The notes below the pieces were generated by a model. That model saw only the letters and a program-made list of their open reading frames with translations. It was not told where the DNA came from and made no database searches. The translations under genes were made by a program, and so were the position numbers. From the NCBI GenBank assembly GCA_013397795.1, contig VZTJ01001641.1, forward strand, positions 220,332-284,331: DNA of 64,000 nucleotides. Direction: 5' to 3'. Below, one piece after another: positions 51,062 to 64,000 of this stretch. Each line of letters begins with the position of its first letter. Positions within the stretch are counted from its first letter, which is position 1. The DNA is from Orthonyx spaldingii (Eukaryota; Chordata; Aves; Passeriformes; Orthonychidae).

Positions 51062-54000
51062 CTGATGAAGAGATAAATAATTGGCAGTGAGCAAATGCCT
51101 CAGAAGAACAATACAACATCACTAAAGAAGTTAACACTGATTTTTAAAAATCCTGTATTTCTGTTTGCAGAGTCCTGTTCAAAAATGGAACAATTAATGT
51201 AAGTTTTCATCAGTGAGTTGAAAGAATAGTAACTCCAGTCAGATCTCCTGCCAGCAGGAAGGCCCTGTGTTGTAAGTTCAGTTTGCATGGGTAGGTTCCT
51301 TGCTTACTTGTGAACTTGCAAGTAGCTTAAAAGGCAAGGCAAGTCTGCAGTTACAATTGCAAAGACCTCAGAAACTACCATACTGACAGAAGTCATAGGT
51401 TAAAAAGTTATTTAAAATAAAGAACAATGTCCATGCTTAAAAAAAACCCAAAAAACAAGAGTAAAATTCAGCCACATCAACTTATTCCAGTGACAGCAAA
51501 GAAACTGCTACAGCACAGGGGCTCTTTTCATCTAGCAGCACAGAAACACTATTCTGCTACGGGCTACAGACAACATTTACTTTTAATGCAATTCTATGCT
51601 TCCACATATCACAATTTTTCAGTCCAGTACATGAAGTTAAAGATTTCACTTGCCAACAAATCATGAAAACTGGGCTTCATTTTAAACAACATTGGTTAAT
51701 ACACACACATTACAATCACTGCAACTGGACTACACATCAAATTTCCTCTAAGGGGCAGTCATACATTAAAGTGCTTTGTTGGACTTTTTAATTCTCAGCT
51801 TTCCTAATATTAGAGCTGAACAATGATCACTACTGTCCTCTCAGACAACTGCAAGAGCACAACGATGTCTCCTTTCCAAGAGAAGAGAGTCTGGTATATC
51901 ATTTCCTAACAAATGCTGACAACTAAACAAATCTAATTTTAGTTCTGTTCATTTAAAATTAAGCTGTAAATGTAGTTTTGCTCATGTCTCTCTCAGACAC
52001 ATGAGAGTAAATTCAAAGATACAGGTCACAGATGTGAATGCTAAAGGCTTAAGCATATACAGGTGATTCTTTTCTACTCAGAAATTTTAGAAATAGTTGG
52101 TAAAATTATACAACTGAAACAAGTTGCCAACTAATGTATTAACTTGTTAGGATGTACCTTTATTATGCCTTTATTTTTTAAATTAATGAAGCCACAAAAG
52201 AATAGTAAAACAATGCTCCCTGCTCATTGTCTTTTCAACGAAAGAAATTCAAAATTACTTCACTGGATCAAATACTAATGAATTGCAAGGATTGGCTTTT
52301 TATCGCCAAACCCAATTCATGAAGGTATTGCAGAATGTAAAAACTCCCTCCAACTTTTCAGCAAAATTACCTGTGCTTTGAAGTTCCCACACCAAAATAA
52401 CTGCAGCATCAGGCCTATCATATGCACAGCATCTACAATAATAGATTGTTTTTATACCTCCTAACCGCTACTGTAATTCTGTAATGAGAATTTATGAGCA
52501 CAGACTGTTCTTTTAATCTAACTATTGCCTAATAATGTATGTAAATGCTCTAATAGCAAACTGATGAAATACAAAATTGCACGAAGAACCTGCATTCTGT
52601 AGAAAGACAAAAACTCACATAATTCTGAACAATTCTCAATGCAGGCTGCTTTTCCTACTACTTTATTTCACCCCTGCATCCAGACAAAGCCCCTTCATCC
52701 ATAAGGACTCAGGATTTCACACTTCCAAAATTGAGTTATCCTTTCTTTTAGATGAGAAATATTCTACACATTTTTACAGCAAGTTTATACAGAAACCAAT
52801 AATAATACACATATGCAGGGGATAAAGAGAATAAATGAAGGAAATAAACAAATAGATACAAAAAGTCAGAGTATGTATTCATTTGAAACAGTTTGGAGAA
52901 ATCAATGAAAAAAGAATTTCATGAACAAACTGAAAGCTAAAGACAGACAAATCAAATTCAGGTGCTGACAAGCTGCATGGTCTTTGGTAAATTCAGTGGC
53001 AACCTGCACATCATCTCACTTAAGCTGACACATGAGAGGATGTGTAACATGGAACAAAATCCCCTTCGGATCCTTACAGAGAGGTTCAAAAGCTGACATC
53101 ATCCTGGGGCTGATTGCAAGCAAAACAGATGAACAGGATGCAAGAGGTCAAGAGGATGGAGGAGATGAATCAGGAAGGCTACTGGGCTTTCCAGGGAGGA
53201 AAGGGCACTGGATGAACAACAGTCCATCAGTACTACCAGTGCTAACCCCAGCAACACTCCATGGACAATGTCTGCTACACAAGACCCAGACAGGCATCCA
53301 AGGCTTCTCCTGGGGATCTTTAAACACAGTAAAAGCAGATCAGAGATCTACCTCTGCTCCTCAAACTTTTTGCTCTCGCAACAGCTTTGACAGTGTCCGA
53401 GTGACAATCTTTTTCAGGTAAGAACATTTGTGCACAGTCCCAAAACTGTGCCAAGAAAGAAAAGTCTGCTTTAAATAAAGACAGGCTAATTAGCCTTAGG
53501 AAAGAAGCTTTTTTCACTATGGTGAAGCCATTTGTCTTACTACCAAAAGGGGTTATATTTCATTAACTTATCAATTTTTACAAGTGCATCAACAGATACT
53601 TTCATCTCTAATGCAATCATATTTTTGACACATAATATCAGCCATGAGATGTACACCTGTTAAGTGCTATAAAAACACAGATCAATATAATTCAGTTCTT
53701 CCCACTCCTATCCTTAAGACTCAAAATTCACCTCTGCTTGATTTACTAACAAGCTTCCATTTTCAACAGTTGTACAAAAGGTCTTAAAAAGCTTAAATCA
53801 GATTTTTGAATGCTTAAAAAACAAGCACACACATTCAGTAAAATCCTTTTTCATCAGAAAAAAATTCATAGTCTTGGTTTCTTTTAAAGAAGCTTTTGTA
53901 GCTGAATGCCAAAATCCTTTCATTGCATCTGACATCTTGATGCAGCAGAAGGAAACTGACCTGTGCTTGCAGCTTTATATTCATCTTCCATCTGACTGCA

Positions 54001-57000
54001 TATTTCATACAAAAGTACTTCCTTTTTGTACTTCAACCAGTCAAAGCGATCCTAAAACGCACAAGCCTGAAGGTAAAATCTCCATTACCCAAATTATGCC
54101 ACCTTCCAGTAACCCACCTTCTTTCTCAGACAACCTGAAATTTCTGAAAAGGCATTTACTGCATGTCCTGCCAAGTGTAACTCGTTCATCTGCCTCACAA
54201 CTCATTTCTGACACAAGTTGCACTTGGGTTCTGAGAACTCGACCGTCTGGAAGTCTCTCCCTGGCCAGTCTCCAGCTGAGCAGCACTGCCCCGAGTCCTG
54301 GAAGAGGGGACAGCAGGGATGTGTCCTGCTGACAGAACGCACTTTGCCTGGAATGCAGTACAGGCGTTAAGACCTGAGCATGCACTGACTTAATGTAAAG
54401 TGAGATTTTGCAGGATTTCCATCATAAAAGACAAGCATTAAAAATAGAAGCTGGAGCAATCATATCTTCCCTATTCATAGCCCAAATGCTGGACTTCACA
54501 GAAACCACAAAGATCCATTACTGTAGCACATACTGAATATAATTCTTGATGATTACTCTAATTGACAATGACTGAGGAGATATGTCCACACAGAAAGTGC
54601 TACTTAAGAAGTTAACTTCATATGTGGGGAAGGGGTTGCAGACTTTTTGAAGAAAAACAGAACATTTGTAACAGAAACAGGGCTGGAAAACTTATTAACC
54701 TGACCAAAATGTACCATAATGCCAAATGAATACAATGCTGAAATAAGAAAATGGGTACCAGTGCATAAACAGCTAATTTTAAGAAATATCATTAACATAT
54801 TTTGAGTTATAATAAACTCCTTGGTCTTTGAGAAATATACTTGTATGACAGATTCAACTAATTCAGAAGACAATCTGTCACAAGCTAACAGAATGTCTAG
54901 ATTTTACAATGATTTTTCTTAAACTCATAAATTTGTGCTCCTTCCTGCTTGAAAACAAACAGGAGACTACTCATTTTACAGTCAAGCCTCTTCCATTGTT
55001 TTCTTTCATAAAAAAAAAATCAACAGAGATATTAAGGATGTTATTTCTTCATGCCCTTATAAATCATGACAGAAAATGTTAAAAAATACTTGCAAGACAC
55101 ATTGCAAAGCATGGTCAACAGGGTTTCTCCCCAAGCTAGGGAAGGTGTTGAGAATAAAGATTTATGCCTGCTGTAGGAAAATGCATTCTAAAATATTTAC
55201 TTCTTTCAATAATTTATGAGTACTAAAAGAGGGTTACATTCTAAATTACATTATAGTTATAATTTAGATACATTTCCTTAGATGTATCTTTTGAAGTGAT
55301 CTTGAAACAGCAGAGAGCATGGAACAGAATTGCATGCAGGTGAAAAAAAACATTAGAAAAAAACAAGCAGCAGTACACTGAGGAAAGGAAACTGAAAGAT
55401 AGAATAATGAATTGTAGAAATAGTTTCATCTGACAGACAGAAAACCTAACAGATTATGAAAGCAGTGACAATAATGTAACATGCAAGGACAAAAGGATGG
55501 GCAGCATTTCAGTACATTGTTTTAATTCAGAATACAAAAATCTAAATAAACCCAGCAGCATCTAAAATAAACTTCCAACTTCAGTAAGTTTAAGACTATA
55601 GAAAGAACTGAACAGTGGTTCTAGAAAGGTCAACATGAAAGAAAATCTACAACCTAATACTAAAAAATAGCTGAGATGAGAGGGTAGGGGGGAAAGGCAG
55701 ATGCATCAATTTGAGAAGTTCTTGCAGAATTTTGCTGAGCTGAAATACAACTGAGAGTAAAATCTGTCACCATGACCAAGGTATATACAGCTGAAGCTTC
55801 TGAGTTTGAATTTACAATAGTTCCCTGGCTCAAACCCTACTTTTGCCAGGCTTACAATCATGTACTGAAAGCATAACCCATCCACGCTGAAGCCAAGGGG
55901 GACAGTGACTATGGTCACCGGCTACACACGAACCCAGGGGATGAGACTCCTCCAGCACTCCATTCTTCACATCTTCTCCTGTAAGAGTTGTGAGCACTGA
56001 CTCACCATATCAACCTCACAGCCCAAATGAAAACCACTGTCACCAAAACGATTTCCTAAATGCAGACTGATAAAGGGTCTCCAGGAGCAGTGAAAGACAC
56101 CATGCTCGAGACGTGCTGTCTGGAGCACAGGAGATTGGTTTTCACATACACTATTTCCATTCAAATCATTGCAGACCAACCGAATCTCCAGAAATTCCTA
56201 CATGGAGCTGCCAAATGTTAGGAAGATACTATAGCAAGCAAAATACCATGAAGTGGTCAGCTGTTCATTAGTGGTTGTCTCAGCAGAAAAACCTACTGTC
56301 CCTTCTCCAAGACTGCATCAGTATAAATGAGTAAAGTTAACTTTTATATTGTTATGTTCCTTTTTTTTTGAAACAGAGCATGATGTCCATGGCGTAAACT
56401 CAAGTATCTTTGAGAGAAAGAAGATGAGAGAACCCTGTGCATGACTAATGTCAAACCAGAGCTGCCTGAAAATGGACACCAAAGAAGACAGCAATAACAC
56501 ACTAAAGCTATTCAGGATGCTTATTACTTAAGAGAAGATGTTTATTAACAAGCACACTGAAAATCACTTCAAGATGAAGGATCAATCCTGAAGGCAGTTA
56601 CATGATTCACAAACAGAGTAAAATCAGAGAGTGAAGTTTACTTTAAATGTGTGCAAGAGTATATTTCCAAGTTAAAAGTCTTGTTTCCAGCAAACTAAAC
56701 GGGTAGTTTGCTACACAGAAAATAAATCTATATGAAGAGTTCTAATTCAACCATTGAGACCAAATTTTACAGGAAAACGACTTCTGAATACAAAGATTGA
56801 TTCGTGGGGAGGTAGAACATAGAAGGCAATTACTGCTGTACAAAAAAAGATTTTGATGTGGTGTACTGGCACTGTTCCTTGTATATTTTCTTATTCATTC
56901 ATGACCTTTCAGCAAATATAATACTGTGACTTGTTCCTTGGTGTTAACTATTGAGGTGTCTTTATCAAATATAAACTTTGTGTTAGCAAAAAAAGAAAAG

Positions 57001-57539
57001 GCAAGAAATACAACGAGAGATTACTATAGGCTGTCGGGGGAAATAAATCACTCTTTCAGACAAGGACAGAGTGTTTGTTTTTGACTGAAAGAGCATCATA
57101 AACCACACCTGCAACAGAACAGTTTCTGTGAATAGTGAAAACAATTACTTTGTTACATTCAGCTGTAGACAGTATGAAGCAATAAAGTGAAATCACAACA
57201 ACATGAAAGGACACTTGTCAGAATGGCCAACATGAAAACAGGGAGTGAAAGACTAACAATTGTTGGGAAGGTATCTGATGGGAGGGGGAGAATGTTTACT
57301 TTGGAGTAAGAATTAAGGCTCTCAGCTTAAGCAACTTGAAAAGCAATTAGTGAAGAACTATCTGTAAATAGCCTATCAGGCTGATAAACTGAAAAAGTGT
57401 TAAGCAAGGAAATACTGTCAGTTGAAGTCAAAGCTGGACAACTTGGTGGAGACAGATATATGACCACCTGAAGGCTGCAAGGAAAGGCATAAAACTGTAG
57501 AGCCAGTGGTGGTGCTCATTACAGACTGCTATGTCCATG

Positions 57540-57605
57540 GCATGGGGGCTCAAAGTAGATCATCTTTAACATCTCTTCCAACCCAAACCATTCTATGATT
57601 CTACG
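57540..57605 (+). repeat. CR1 LINE 3' end fragment
   Basis: The stretch ends in CCAACCCAAACCATTCTATG followed by a partial ATTCTATG-type octamer repeat. That is the hallmark 3' terminus of avian CR1 non-LTR retrotransposons, here in plus orientation (antisense to DLG5). Only the terminal 60-70 bases are recognisable and there is no coding capacity. The left limit is approximate. Confidence 0.85.
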
Positions 57606-58742
57606 TAAGCTCCCACAGCAAAATATAGCACAGTGATATGAAGGGAGAAGAGTAAGAAAAACTACTTTTGATGAAAAAGTGATACCATTTGCAAAGAACT
57701 GAATAGCTGGAAAAGTAATAGTCTGTTAAAAGAGAAAGGTGATAATATGCCATCTGGAATGAGGAGGCTAAAAGATTGGCAGCTGTAATCAAAACAATGC
57801 AAAGAGGTCTGGCTGTGGGAAAAAGAAATTTAAACATGTAAAAGGATGGAAGGTCTTTTCTATTTCAAAATTCATCTAATTCGGAACTCAGTATACTTTA
57901 AAAGAATGGAAGAGTATGTAATTTCTTTCTGCTAAAAAGTCATAACAAAAACTAAAACGGAGGATCTTCTCAGAGCCACAGCCTGTCATGTGCAATGCAA
58001 GCTGCAGTGTTCAATTAAAAAACATTTCCTAAAAACAATCAAACCAAACCAAAACCCAAACATCTGTGCATTGAGGAGGGGAGGAAAAAACATTTTTAAA
58101 GCACTAAAGGAAAACTCTGAACCTTCATGATGGTACGAGGATACGCAAAAAAATGGCTTGATCCTAGAAACCATAATCTTATCGTGGCATCAAATGTCAA
58201 ATTATAAAGTGCGCTATACAAACTGACACATTTTTTAAGACTTTTTCAAACAGGGGTCTTGATTCTGTGTACTATTCCTCTACATTACCATGACTGATCA
58301 AGTGGGAGACTAGTAAGGGACTGTCACATATAGCTGTGTTACTGGTTTCTATCCAATTCCTAAGTGACACTGTTCCGTGCTTGGCACGACAGGCACTGAA
58401 TCTCCATAAATAATTATTCTGATATCAGAGACACAGGATTGTAGTTCCATTCAGAGAGTTTGCTCAGCATAGGGAGTGGGCAGATGAAGGATGCTTTTAT
58501 TTACACACAAAAATCTTTGTCATTGGCCAAGAGCAAAGAGAAAGGAAATACAGGGAGAGACCATGACAATTTAATGAGGATTTGTTCCTTTGAGGGGACA
58601 AAGCTGGGGTTGACAGACAGTGGTGGTATTAGACCATTATGGCAGTTTATATTTTACCTCTTTTGGAAATAAACTGTGAATATTTGCTCTCCATACCATC
58701 AAAAATACCTGTTTTCATGCACAGCACGTATTAACACATAGG

Positions 58743-58810
58743 AAAGAAAAGGAAACAAGCAAAAAAAAAAAAAAACCAAAACACAAACAAAAAAAAAACC
58801 AAGAAAAACC
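58743..58810. repeat. A-rich simple sequence
   Basis: Runs of A interrupted by C and G (AAAACC and CAAA units). Low-complexity tract inside the w1-w2 intron with no associated element identified. Confidence 0.8.
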
Positions 58811-61800
58811 TGCTGTCACTCTGCATTTTTATTTACATACAGATAAAAATGAAAAAAAAAAAAGGCAGAATTTCTTCTCCAAGGCTGCTAACCTGCTGTT
58901 ACATGGGAGAAATCTGGCTTCCGCTCAACTGCTTGTGCTATCACATACATATGAGGATTCAAGTTCATTTTTCTCACATCCCTCATGCCCTGCAAGCCCC
59001 ATACAGGCAGGGAAAGAGAAAAAAAGCTTGGATGAAAACACAGTACTCAGAATAGACAAACCCTAAGCTCATCTCTGAGTCACATTATGCAAATTGCATC
59101 CCTCCTTGCTCTGCTCATACATTGACATTATTGAAGACTGAGAGAACCCCAGAATATCCATTTGTTCCCCATACAGAAGCTGCTGGATAACTGTTCATTC
59201 ATCTATACTGCTGCTCTCCATGCACTCCTGGTTTTCAATGAGAGAATCAGAACTTCAAATACACTTAATAGTTGGGTATACCATGGGTTTCTATAGTGAT
59301 TAAATGATGTCTCATCTTTCTGTCTTCCTTTCAAAATCCTAACACCACGCTTTACGTATTGGGCTAAGACTGAGCCCATGTTTTCTCAGAACTATCTTTC
59401 AACAACAATCTTAGTTCTATTTAAGATTAGTTCTTAGATCAAAGTCTTTTTTCTGGAAAATAAGCCCATTATTATATACCTTAGCTTCATAAATTAACTC
59501 AAACCCAGGATAGCTGTAAAACGTATAGCAGCATCTCCATTTCACAACTTCCTGACTTACTTGGAAGTATTTCAGAAAAAGATCATTTAATTAAAAATGC
59601 TGGCAGCAAAAACCATCTCTAACATATAAATAGCTAGGGTAATTAAGGTTTGGGAAGAAAAGATGAAGCACATGGACTTATGAGTCTCTAGTTACATTTA
59701 TGAACTACAGAGACTAAAGACTACATACGAAAGATCATATTATCTCTCCTAATTAGATGATGCTAAGATTAACTACCTGAAGATTTATCTGGGTGTAATT
59801 CGTGGCCCCAAAACCTTTTGCAATTCCCCTGAAAAGGCAAATGTGCCAATCTGTTTCTGAGCTGCTCAACAAACAGGATCAAGGTATTAACTGAAAACCA
59901 GCGTTTTGAACGTAGCTATAATAAAATAGATCCCTTATCTTTGTTGTGAGGAAGGTCTGCGTGAGTGGGAACTAAAAATACTCCTTTATATACATGTGTG
60001 TGCACATATAACTATCAAACTGAACATATTCAAAAGCTTACATTGTCTCCAAACCATGACATATTTACCTTTTTACACTGATGCATTCATTTCATAGGTT
60101 AAACTTACCATTTCCACAAGACAGAATTACCCTTGTGAAAATTATTTCATTGAAATGGGACACAGTGGGGGGAAGATGCATGTGAAATCCCTCAAAAGTT
60201 ACAGCACCTCAGTATTTCTTGAGATTCCGTTCAAACAAGTCATATGAAGCCTTAGGGGAGTTGGCATGCAGGCAGTTTTAGTTATGGTGGTTGGTCATTC
60301 AATAAATCAGTCAGTATTAAAATAATCTTTGAAGTGACTTGCAAAGATGTCTATAGTATATGTCAGTTATTAAGCAATTTTTCTATTGATACTGGATCAC
60401 AAAAAATATTGTCTCTTGCAGAACAAGATACGAGGATGAGAAAATGGTTGGAGCAAAAGTCATACTCATTGATAACAAGTCTATAATCACAACATAAAAT
60501 AAACATGCCAGCTTCAAACAAAGAATTCCCCGGCTGTTGATCTATTAAATATTAAATACCAAGCTCACATGAACCATTTGAATAAAACAAAACTACACAG
60601 AATAGTAGATCACAATTTTTGTTTAATAGTAGGGCACTTAATTTTCAGGTTATAAAATGACTTTGATCACTACATACTCCAAAGACATAAATCAATTTTG
60701 AGGACAGCCTTTTACGTCAAGTGTACAGATCCAAATTGAGTATGAACTTCAGGATCTTAAAATATGAACAAAACATAGTTTGGTGGAAGGAACATAAAAA
60801 GAAATTAAACAAAATTAAGATTTAAGTGTGCCACTCCTTGTAAAAATGAGGAACATGGAACTAGACAGGACCACCTGCATTTCTCCTATTTCAGCCATCA
60901 CATTCTCCAATTATCCCACAAAATTCCTGGATTTCATTCTAGAATAACTGCCTTCTTTGGAAGGTGTCTTTCTGAGTCTGGCTATCCTAACAATTTAGGA
61001 ACTTTTTTCTTTCTATTTGTAGTCCCAGTTCATCCGTAGCAAATTAAATCCACCCTTCCTTCAGGTAGTAGCATGCAAGTGTGGTCTTGATTAAAATCAA
61101 ACTAACATGTCACAGCTTCCAGCATTTTCAGTAAATAGTTCATTCAGGCCTAAAATCTTGTTCCTGCTTGCTGGAGTTAAAAGTTCGACTCAATGACTGC
61201 AACAGATGTCTACCCACATCCTTAAAAACACAACTGACTTGCCTGGTGCTGTCAGGGAAATCTACAGATGCCTGACACAACACTGGAACTTTAAATATGC
61301 AAGAGCCTGCATTCCCTATCCAGGGCAAATGACTTTTACACGGATTTGACAACAGAAGGTATTTGTATAAGTAAAGATGAGGAAAACTGACGGCTAACAG
61401 AGCTGCTCCAAAATCATCTTACGGACAAAACACCTCTATTCATGTTTCTTATGTCTCCAATTTTTTTCTGAGTATTTTGTCTTTCCCAATGATTTTAAGA
61501 ACAGAGAAAATGAAGAATTAATTGAACACAGGAAAAAAATGCTAAAGCTTGCAGCCGCTGTCAAAAATTTAGAAGGTTATGGCCTTGGCTAACATTATTT
61601 GTAACTTTTATTATGCTTTTGACCACAATTTTCACATCTACATAAAAACACACATACACATATACACATGTTTACAAATATTTTCATAGGCACAGGCTTG
61701 TGTAAACACAATGTTGCCACTTTCACATCATTTTACTAAGTAACTCACACCATAGTTACATCATTTCATGTATCCCAATGTAGCAGATTTTACTGGCAAC

Positions 61801-62008
61801 AACTGCAGCCAGCCATGAAAAGGTTGAATTTGGACTGCACAAAAGTGCACTTTTTACTGGTGAAGATGGATGGTTACATCTTATAGTTCAACTTCTTTGA
61901 CTTCATGATGAGAATCCCTCTACCCTTCCTGGAGGCAACCTTAAAAACTTGTTCTCCCAGTTCTCAAAAGACACACTCATCAAATTTTTATATTAATACT
62001 TTACTCAC

Positions 62009-62077
62009 CAATGCTGCTCAGAGAACTGCTGCTTTCAGAGTCAGAAGGCATAATGGACAGCACACTGTAAGTAGACC
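62009..62077 (-). CDS. DLG5: DLG5 exon w1: Ser-rich linker after the N-terminal domain
   Basis: 69 bases encoding residues 1-22, including STYSVLSIMPSDSESSSS. It starts with the last two bases of a Gly codon (acceptor tctag, exon GGTCT) and ends with one base before gtgagt. The same Ser-rich stretch sits in vertebrate DLG5 just after the N-terminal CARD-like region, which fixes the position in the protein. Length is a multiple of three with symmetric phase, so skipping would not break the frame. Confidence 0.92.
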
Positions 62078-64000
62078 CTAGAATCAGGAAAATAAAAACA
62101 GTATTACTTTTTCTCCCCCTTTTCCTTTCTCCAAACAAAGCTATGATTTATTTCCTTGCTGTTGTAGATGTCACATAAATTTACTAAAATAAATTACTAA
62201 ATTAGAGAGAACACACATCACTGAAACATAAAAATCTAACATGCAAAGTATAACTTGTAAATGAACATTGCACTGTGCACTGGGTAGAAAATTATTTTGG
62301 ATGACATGGCAAAAAGGAGTTCAGCAAAATACTGAATACATCAGTTATTTCAGTCATACTGAAAATAAAGTTTCATGTCTACAATAGGAAGCTTAGGAGT
62401 GATACTTGTGACAATAGTGCCAATCTATTTTGGTTTCTTATGTTTTTACAAGTACCACCTCCTAATTCATTGTATAACTGATTTGTATTCTTTATCCTCA
62501 AACTTCATTCACACTTAAAAATTTAATTTAATTAGTAAATAAAATTTGCTTACATCCATTTGCGACATTCAGCATCTGGTCTTAAAAGCAAGGTCCAAAA
62601 ACAGGTCCTACAAAGCAGCAAATTTTCTAATCTATTAATAGAACAACAAACAGGGAAGCCTTTCATTTTACCTATTTTAGAAGCATGCTAGATTTTATTC
62701 ACCAGAAGAACTAGAAGGACAGGTCCTATTTCAACACATTAACTAAACAGCTCCATCATCCCTTACAGACAGGATAAACATAGCATAGTAAAGGGAGGGA
62801 ATGATTATGTACAAAAGCCATTAGAAATCTGGTCTACTTTCAGCACTTGCCAGTATGCAAGACCTGTGCTCACAACAGCCAAGCTCTAAGACAGTTTCAA
62901 TACTCTCAGGAGCTTGCCTTCCTACAGTCCCTCCTTCTTACATTCCAGTATTTCCTTCTTCCAGTTTCTTTGAAATTCAGAAATAAAAGCTGAGAAGCAG
63001 CATTGAGTAACTGCATGGAATAGACTGAAGAAAGGACAGGCTAGAAAATAAGAAAGATATTAGTTTTTGTTCATCAACTCTGCTTCTTACTAGAGAAAAG
63101 TAAGACATCTGTAACTGCTATGGTGTTAGATGAATGAAAGGCAAGATGTGATAAAACTATTCTACTGACACCACAAGCAGTAACAGAAAGATCAATTAAA
63201 AAGTGGGGAAAAAAACTAATTTAAAAGAAGCAAAAAGAATTGCATCTTGTAGTAGACTGTTTAATCTGACAAATCTCTACGAAAAATGATGTTAAATATA
63301 TTGGTTACAAATAATTCTATTTCATTGTAGGGAAAGTAAGTTGTTTGTTTTGTACAGATTTTTAAACAAGGAGCATGTCACTGACACTGTCTGGCTTCCA
63401 AAAAAATCTGCTGCATGTTTTGCTTCCATTTCAAACATTTTCAAATAATAATTTAAAGTTGTATTCCTATTTAATTCAAGCTTATGAAAAGTAAAATAAT
63501 TTCTGCATTAGTTATATTCAACCTCCTTGCATATTCTAAACTCATATGACTTGCAGTATTTCTTGCAGTCTGGACTTAGACTGATTAGAATCATAAGGAA
63601 AATTAAAAAAACAAATCAATATATTAAACAGAGTAGTACATCTTTATGACAGACAATGTGTACTGAGATTGTATCAAAACTGCGTGGGACTCAGGGACAA
63701 CAAAATCTTGTGCCAGGAAGTATGCTCAGTAATTTAAGGCAAAATTGCCCAGTTCCTCTAAAAGATTACGTAAGAGTTCCACACCTAAATAAACTTGCAG
63801 TGATTGTTAGCTGCTTTTGCTTTTAAGAATGAGGAAAGAAAAGACTCAAAATCTCATCATCTTAACTGATCTTCATTTTATTTATCCTCAAGACACACTG
63901 ATCCTCTCTGTCTTCTTGTCCTGCATTACAAGCCAGAGACAGGACTTAAAATGAGTTAAATTTTTCTCTCTGCAATGGGCAGAAAGGTTTTGTGAAGTTG
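62078..64000 (-). other. Intron upstream of w1 (partial)
   Basis: Noncoding sequence 5' of the first visible exon. I see no exon with usable splice sites and no homology to the DLG5 N-terminus, and no convincing repeat. The intron runs past the window edge. Confidence 0.7.

Larger units (their letters stand above)
51062..62008 (-). other. 10.9-kb intron between w1 and w2
   Basis: This is the largest intron seen. It holds a CR1 tail at about 57540-57605 and an A-rich tract at 58743-58810. Two open frames on the plus strand (53032-53421 and 53874-54332) have no recognisable domain and look like chance. No exon with consistent phase was found. Early large introns often hold enhancers, but none can be called from sequence alone. 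Confidence 0.75.
290..64000 (-). other. DLG5: DLG5 gene, 3' portion (5' end beyond window)
   Basis: This is a spliced gene with 32 coding exons in the window. Seen: four PDZ domains, an SH3, a guanylate-kinase-like domain, a long N-terminal coiled coil, a stop at 2026-2028 and consistent phases at every junction. Coding sequence in the window is 5759 bases, giving 1918 residues plus stop. From the family: DLG5 is a membrane-associated scaffold at cell junctions and the ciliary base. It has been linked to epithelial polarity, cadherin trafficking, Hedgehog signalling (Smoothened) and Hippo signalling (MST/MARK kinases). The start codon and the N-terminal CARD-like part are not here. The inferred full protein is about 2000 residues, slightly longer than the human form (about 1919) as I recall it. 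The promoter is outside the window, so regulation cannot be read except in the 3' UTR. All introns are GT-AG except the one between w27 and w28. Confidence 0.97.

Noticed and set aside
53032..53421. 129-residue open frame on the plus strand in the largest intron
   Set aside because: No recognisable domain, start context or splice structure; length is within chance for tens of kilobases.
53874..54332. 152-residue open frame on the plus strand
   Set aside because: No domain or homology recognised; also open on the other strand, as expected for a locally GC-richer patch.

Overview
The window is vertebrate genomic DNA, almost certainly from a bird and probably a songbird. It is AT-rich and intron-dominated. 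It carries avian CR1 retroposon tails, an avian LTR fragment and a SINE whose tRNA-Ile-like head is fused to a CR1-like tail, a type known from passerines. No bacterial, organellar or intact viral gene is seen.

One gene fills the window. It is the 3' portion of DLG5 (discs large homolog 5, a MAGUK scaffold), read on the minus strand. Transcription enters from beyond base 64000 and ends near base 290. I could place 32 consecutive coding exons, called w1 (62009-62077) to w32 (2026-2129), and all reading-frame phases agree across all 31 junctions. Together they encode 1918 residues plus the stop. The start codon and roughly the first hundred residues, including the CARD-like N-terminus known in the family, lie outside the window. 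Residue numbers below count from the first complete codon of w1.

Layout from 5' to 3' on the minus strand. 64000-62078 is upstream intron. w1-w2 encode a Ser-rich linker. w2-w10 (51061-32187) encode a long coiled coil. w11-w14 (29344-26918) encode PDZ1 and PDZ2. The 1020-base exon w15 (26050-25031) and w16-w20 (21977-16690) encode a Ser/Pro-rich, probably disordered linker with PxxP motifs. w21-w22 encode PDZ3 and w24-w25 encode PDZ4. w26 into w27 encodes the SH3 domain, and w27 also encodes a basic hook. w28-w32 encode the guanylate-kinase-like domain and the C-terminus. A 3' UTR of about 1.7 kb follows. PDZ-SH3-GK is the standard MAGUK order, here preceded by a coiled coil and two extra PDZ domains, as in DLG5.

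No other gene, RNA gene or novel system could be supported. Items worth a second look are a GC-AG intron between w27 and w28, a tandem acceptor 6 bases apart at w3, the frame-neutral 77-residue coiled-coil exon w7, the tRNA-Ile/CR1 SINE, an antisense LTR fragment and MIR-like ancient SINE remnants. Exon boundaries come from reading splice signals, frame and recalled homology to vertebrate DLG5; no alignment was run.
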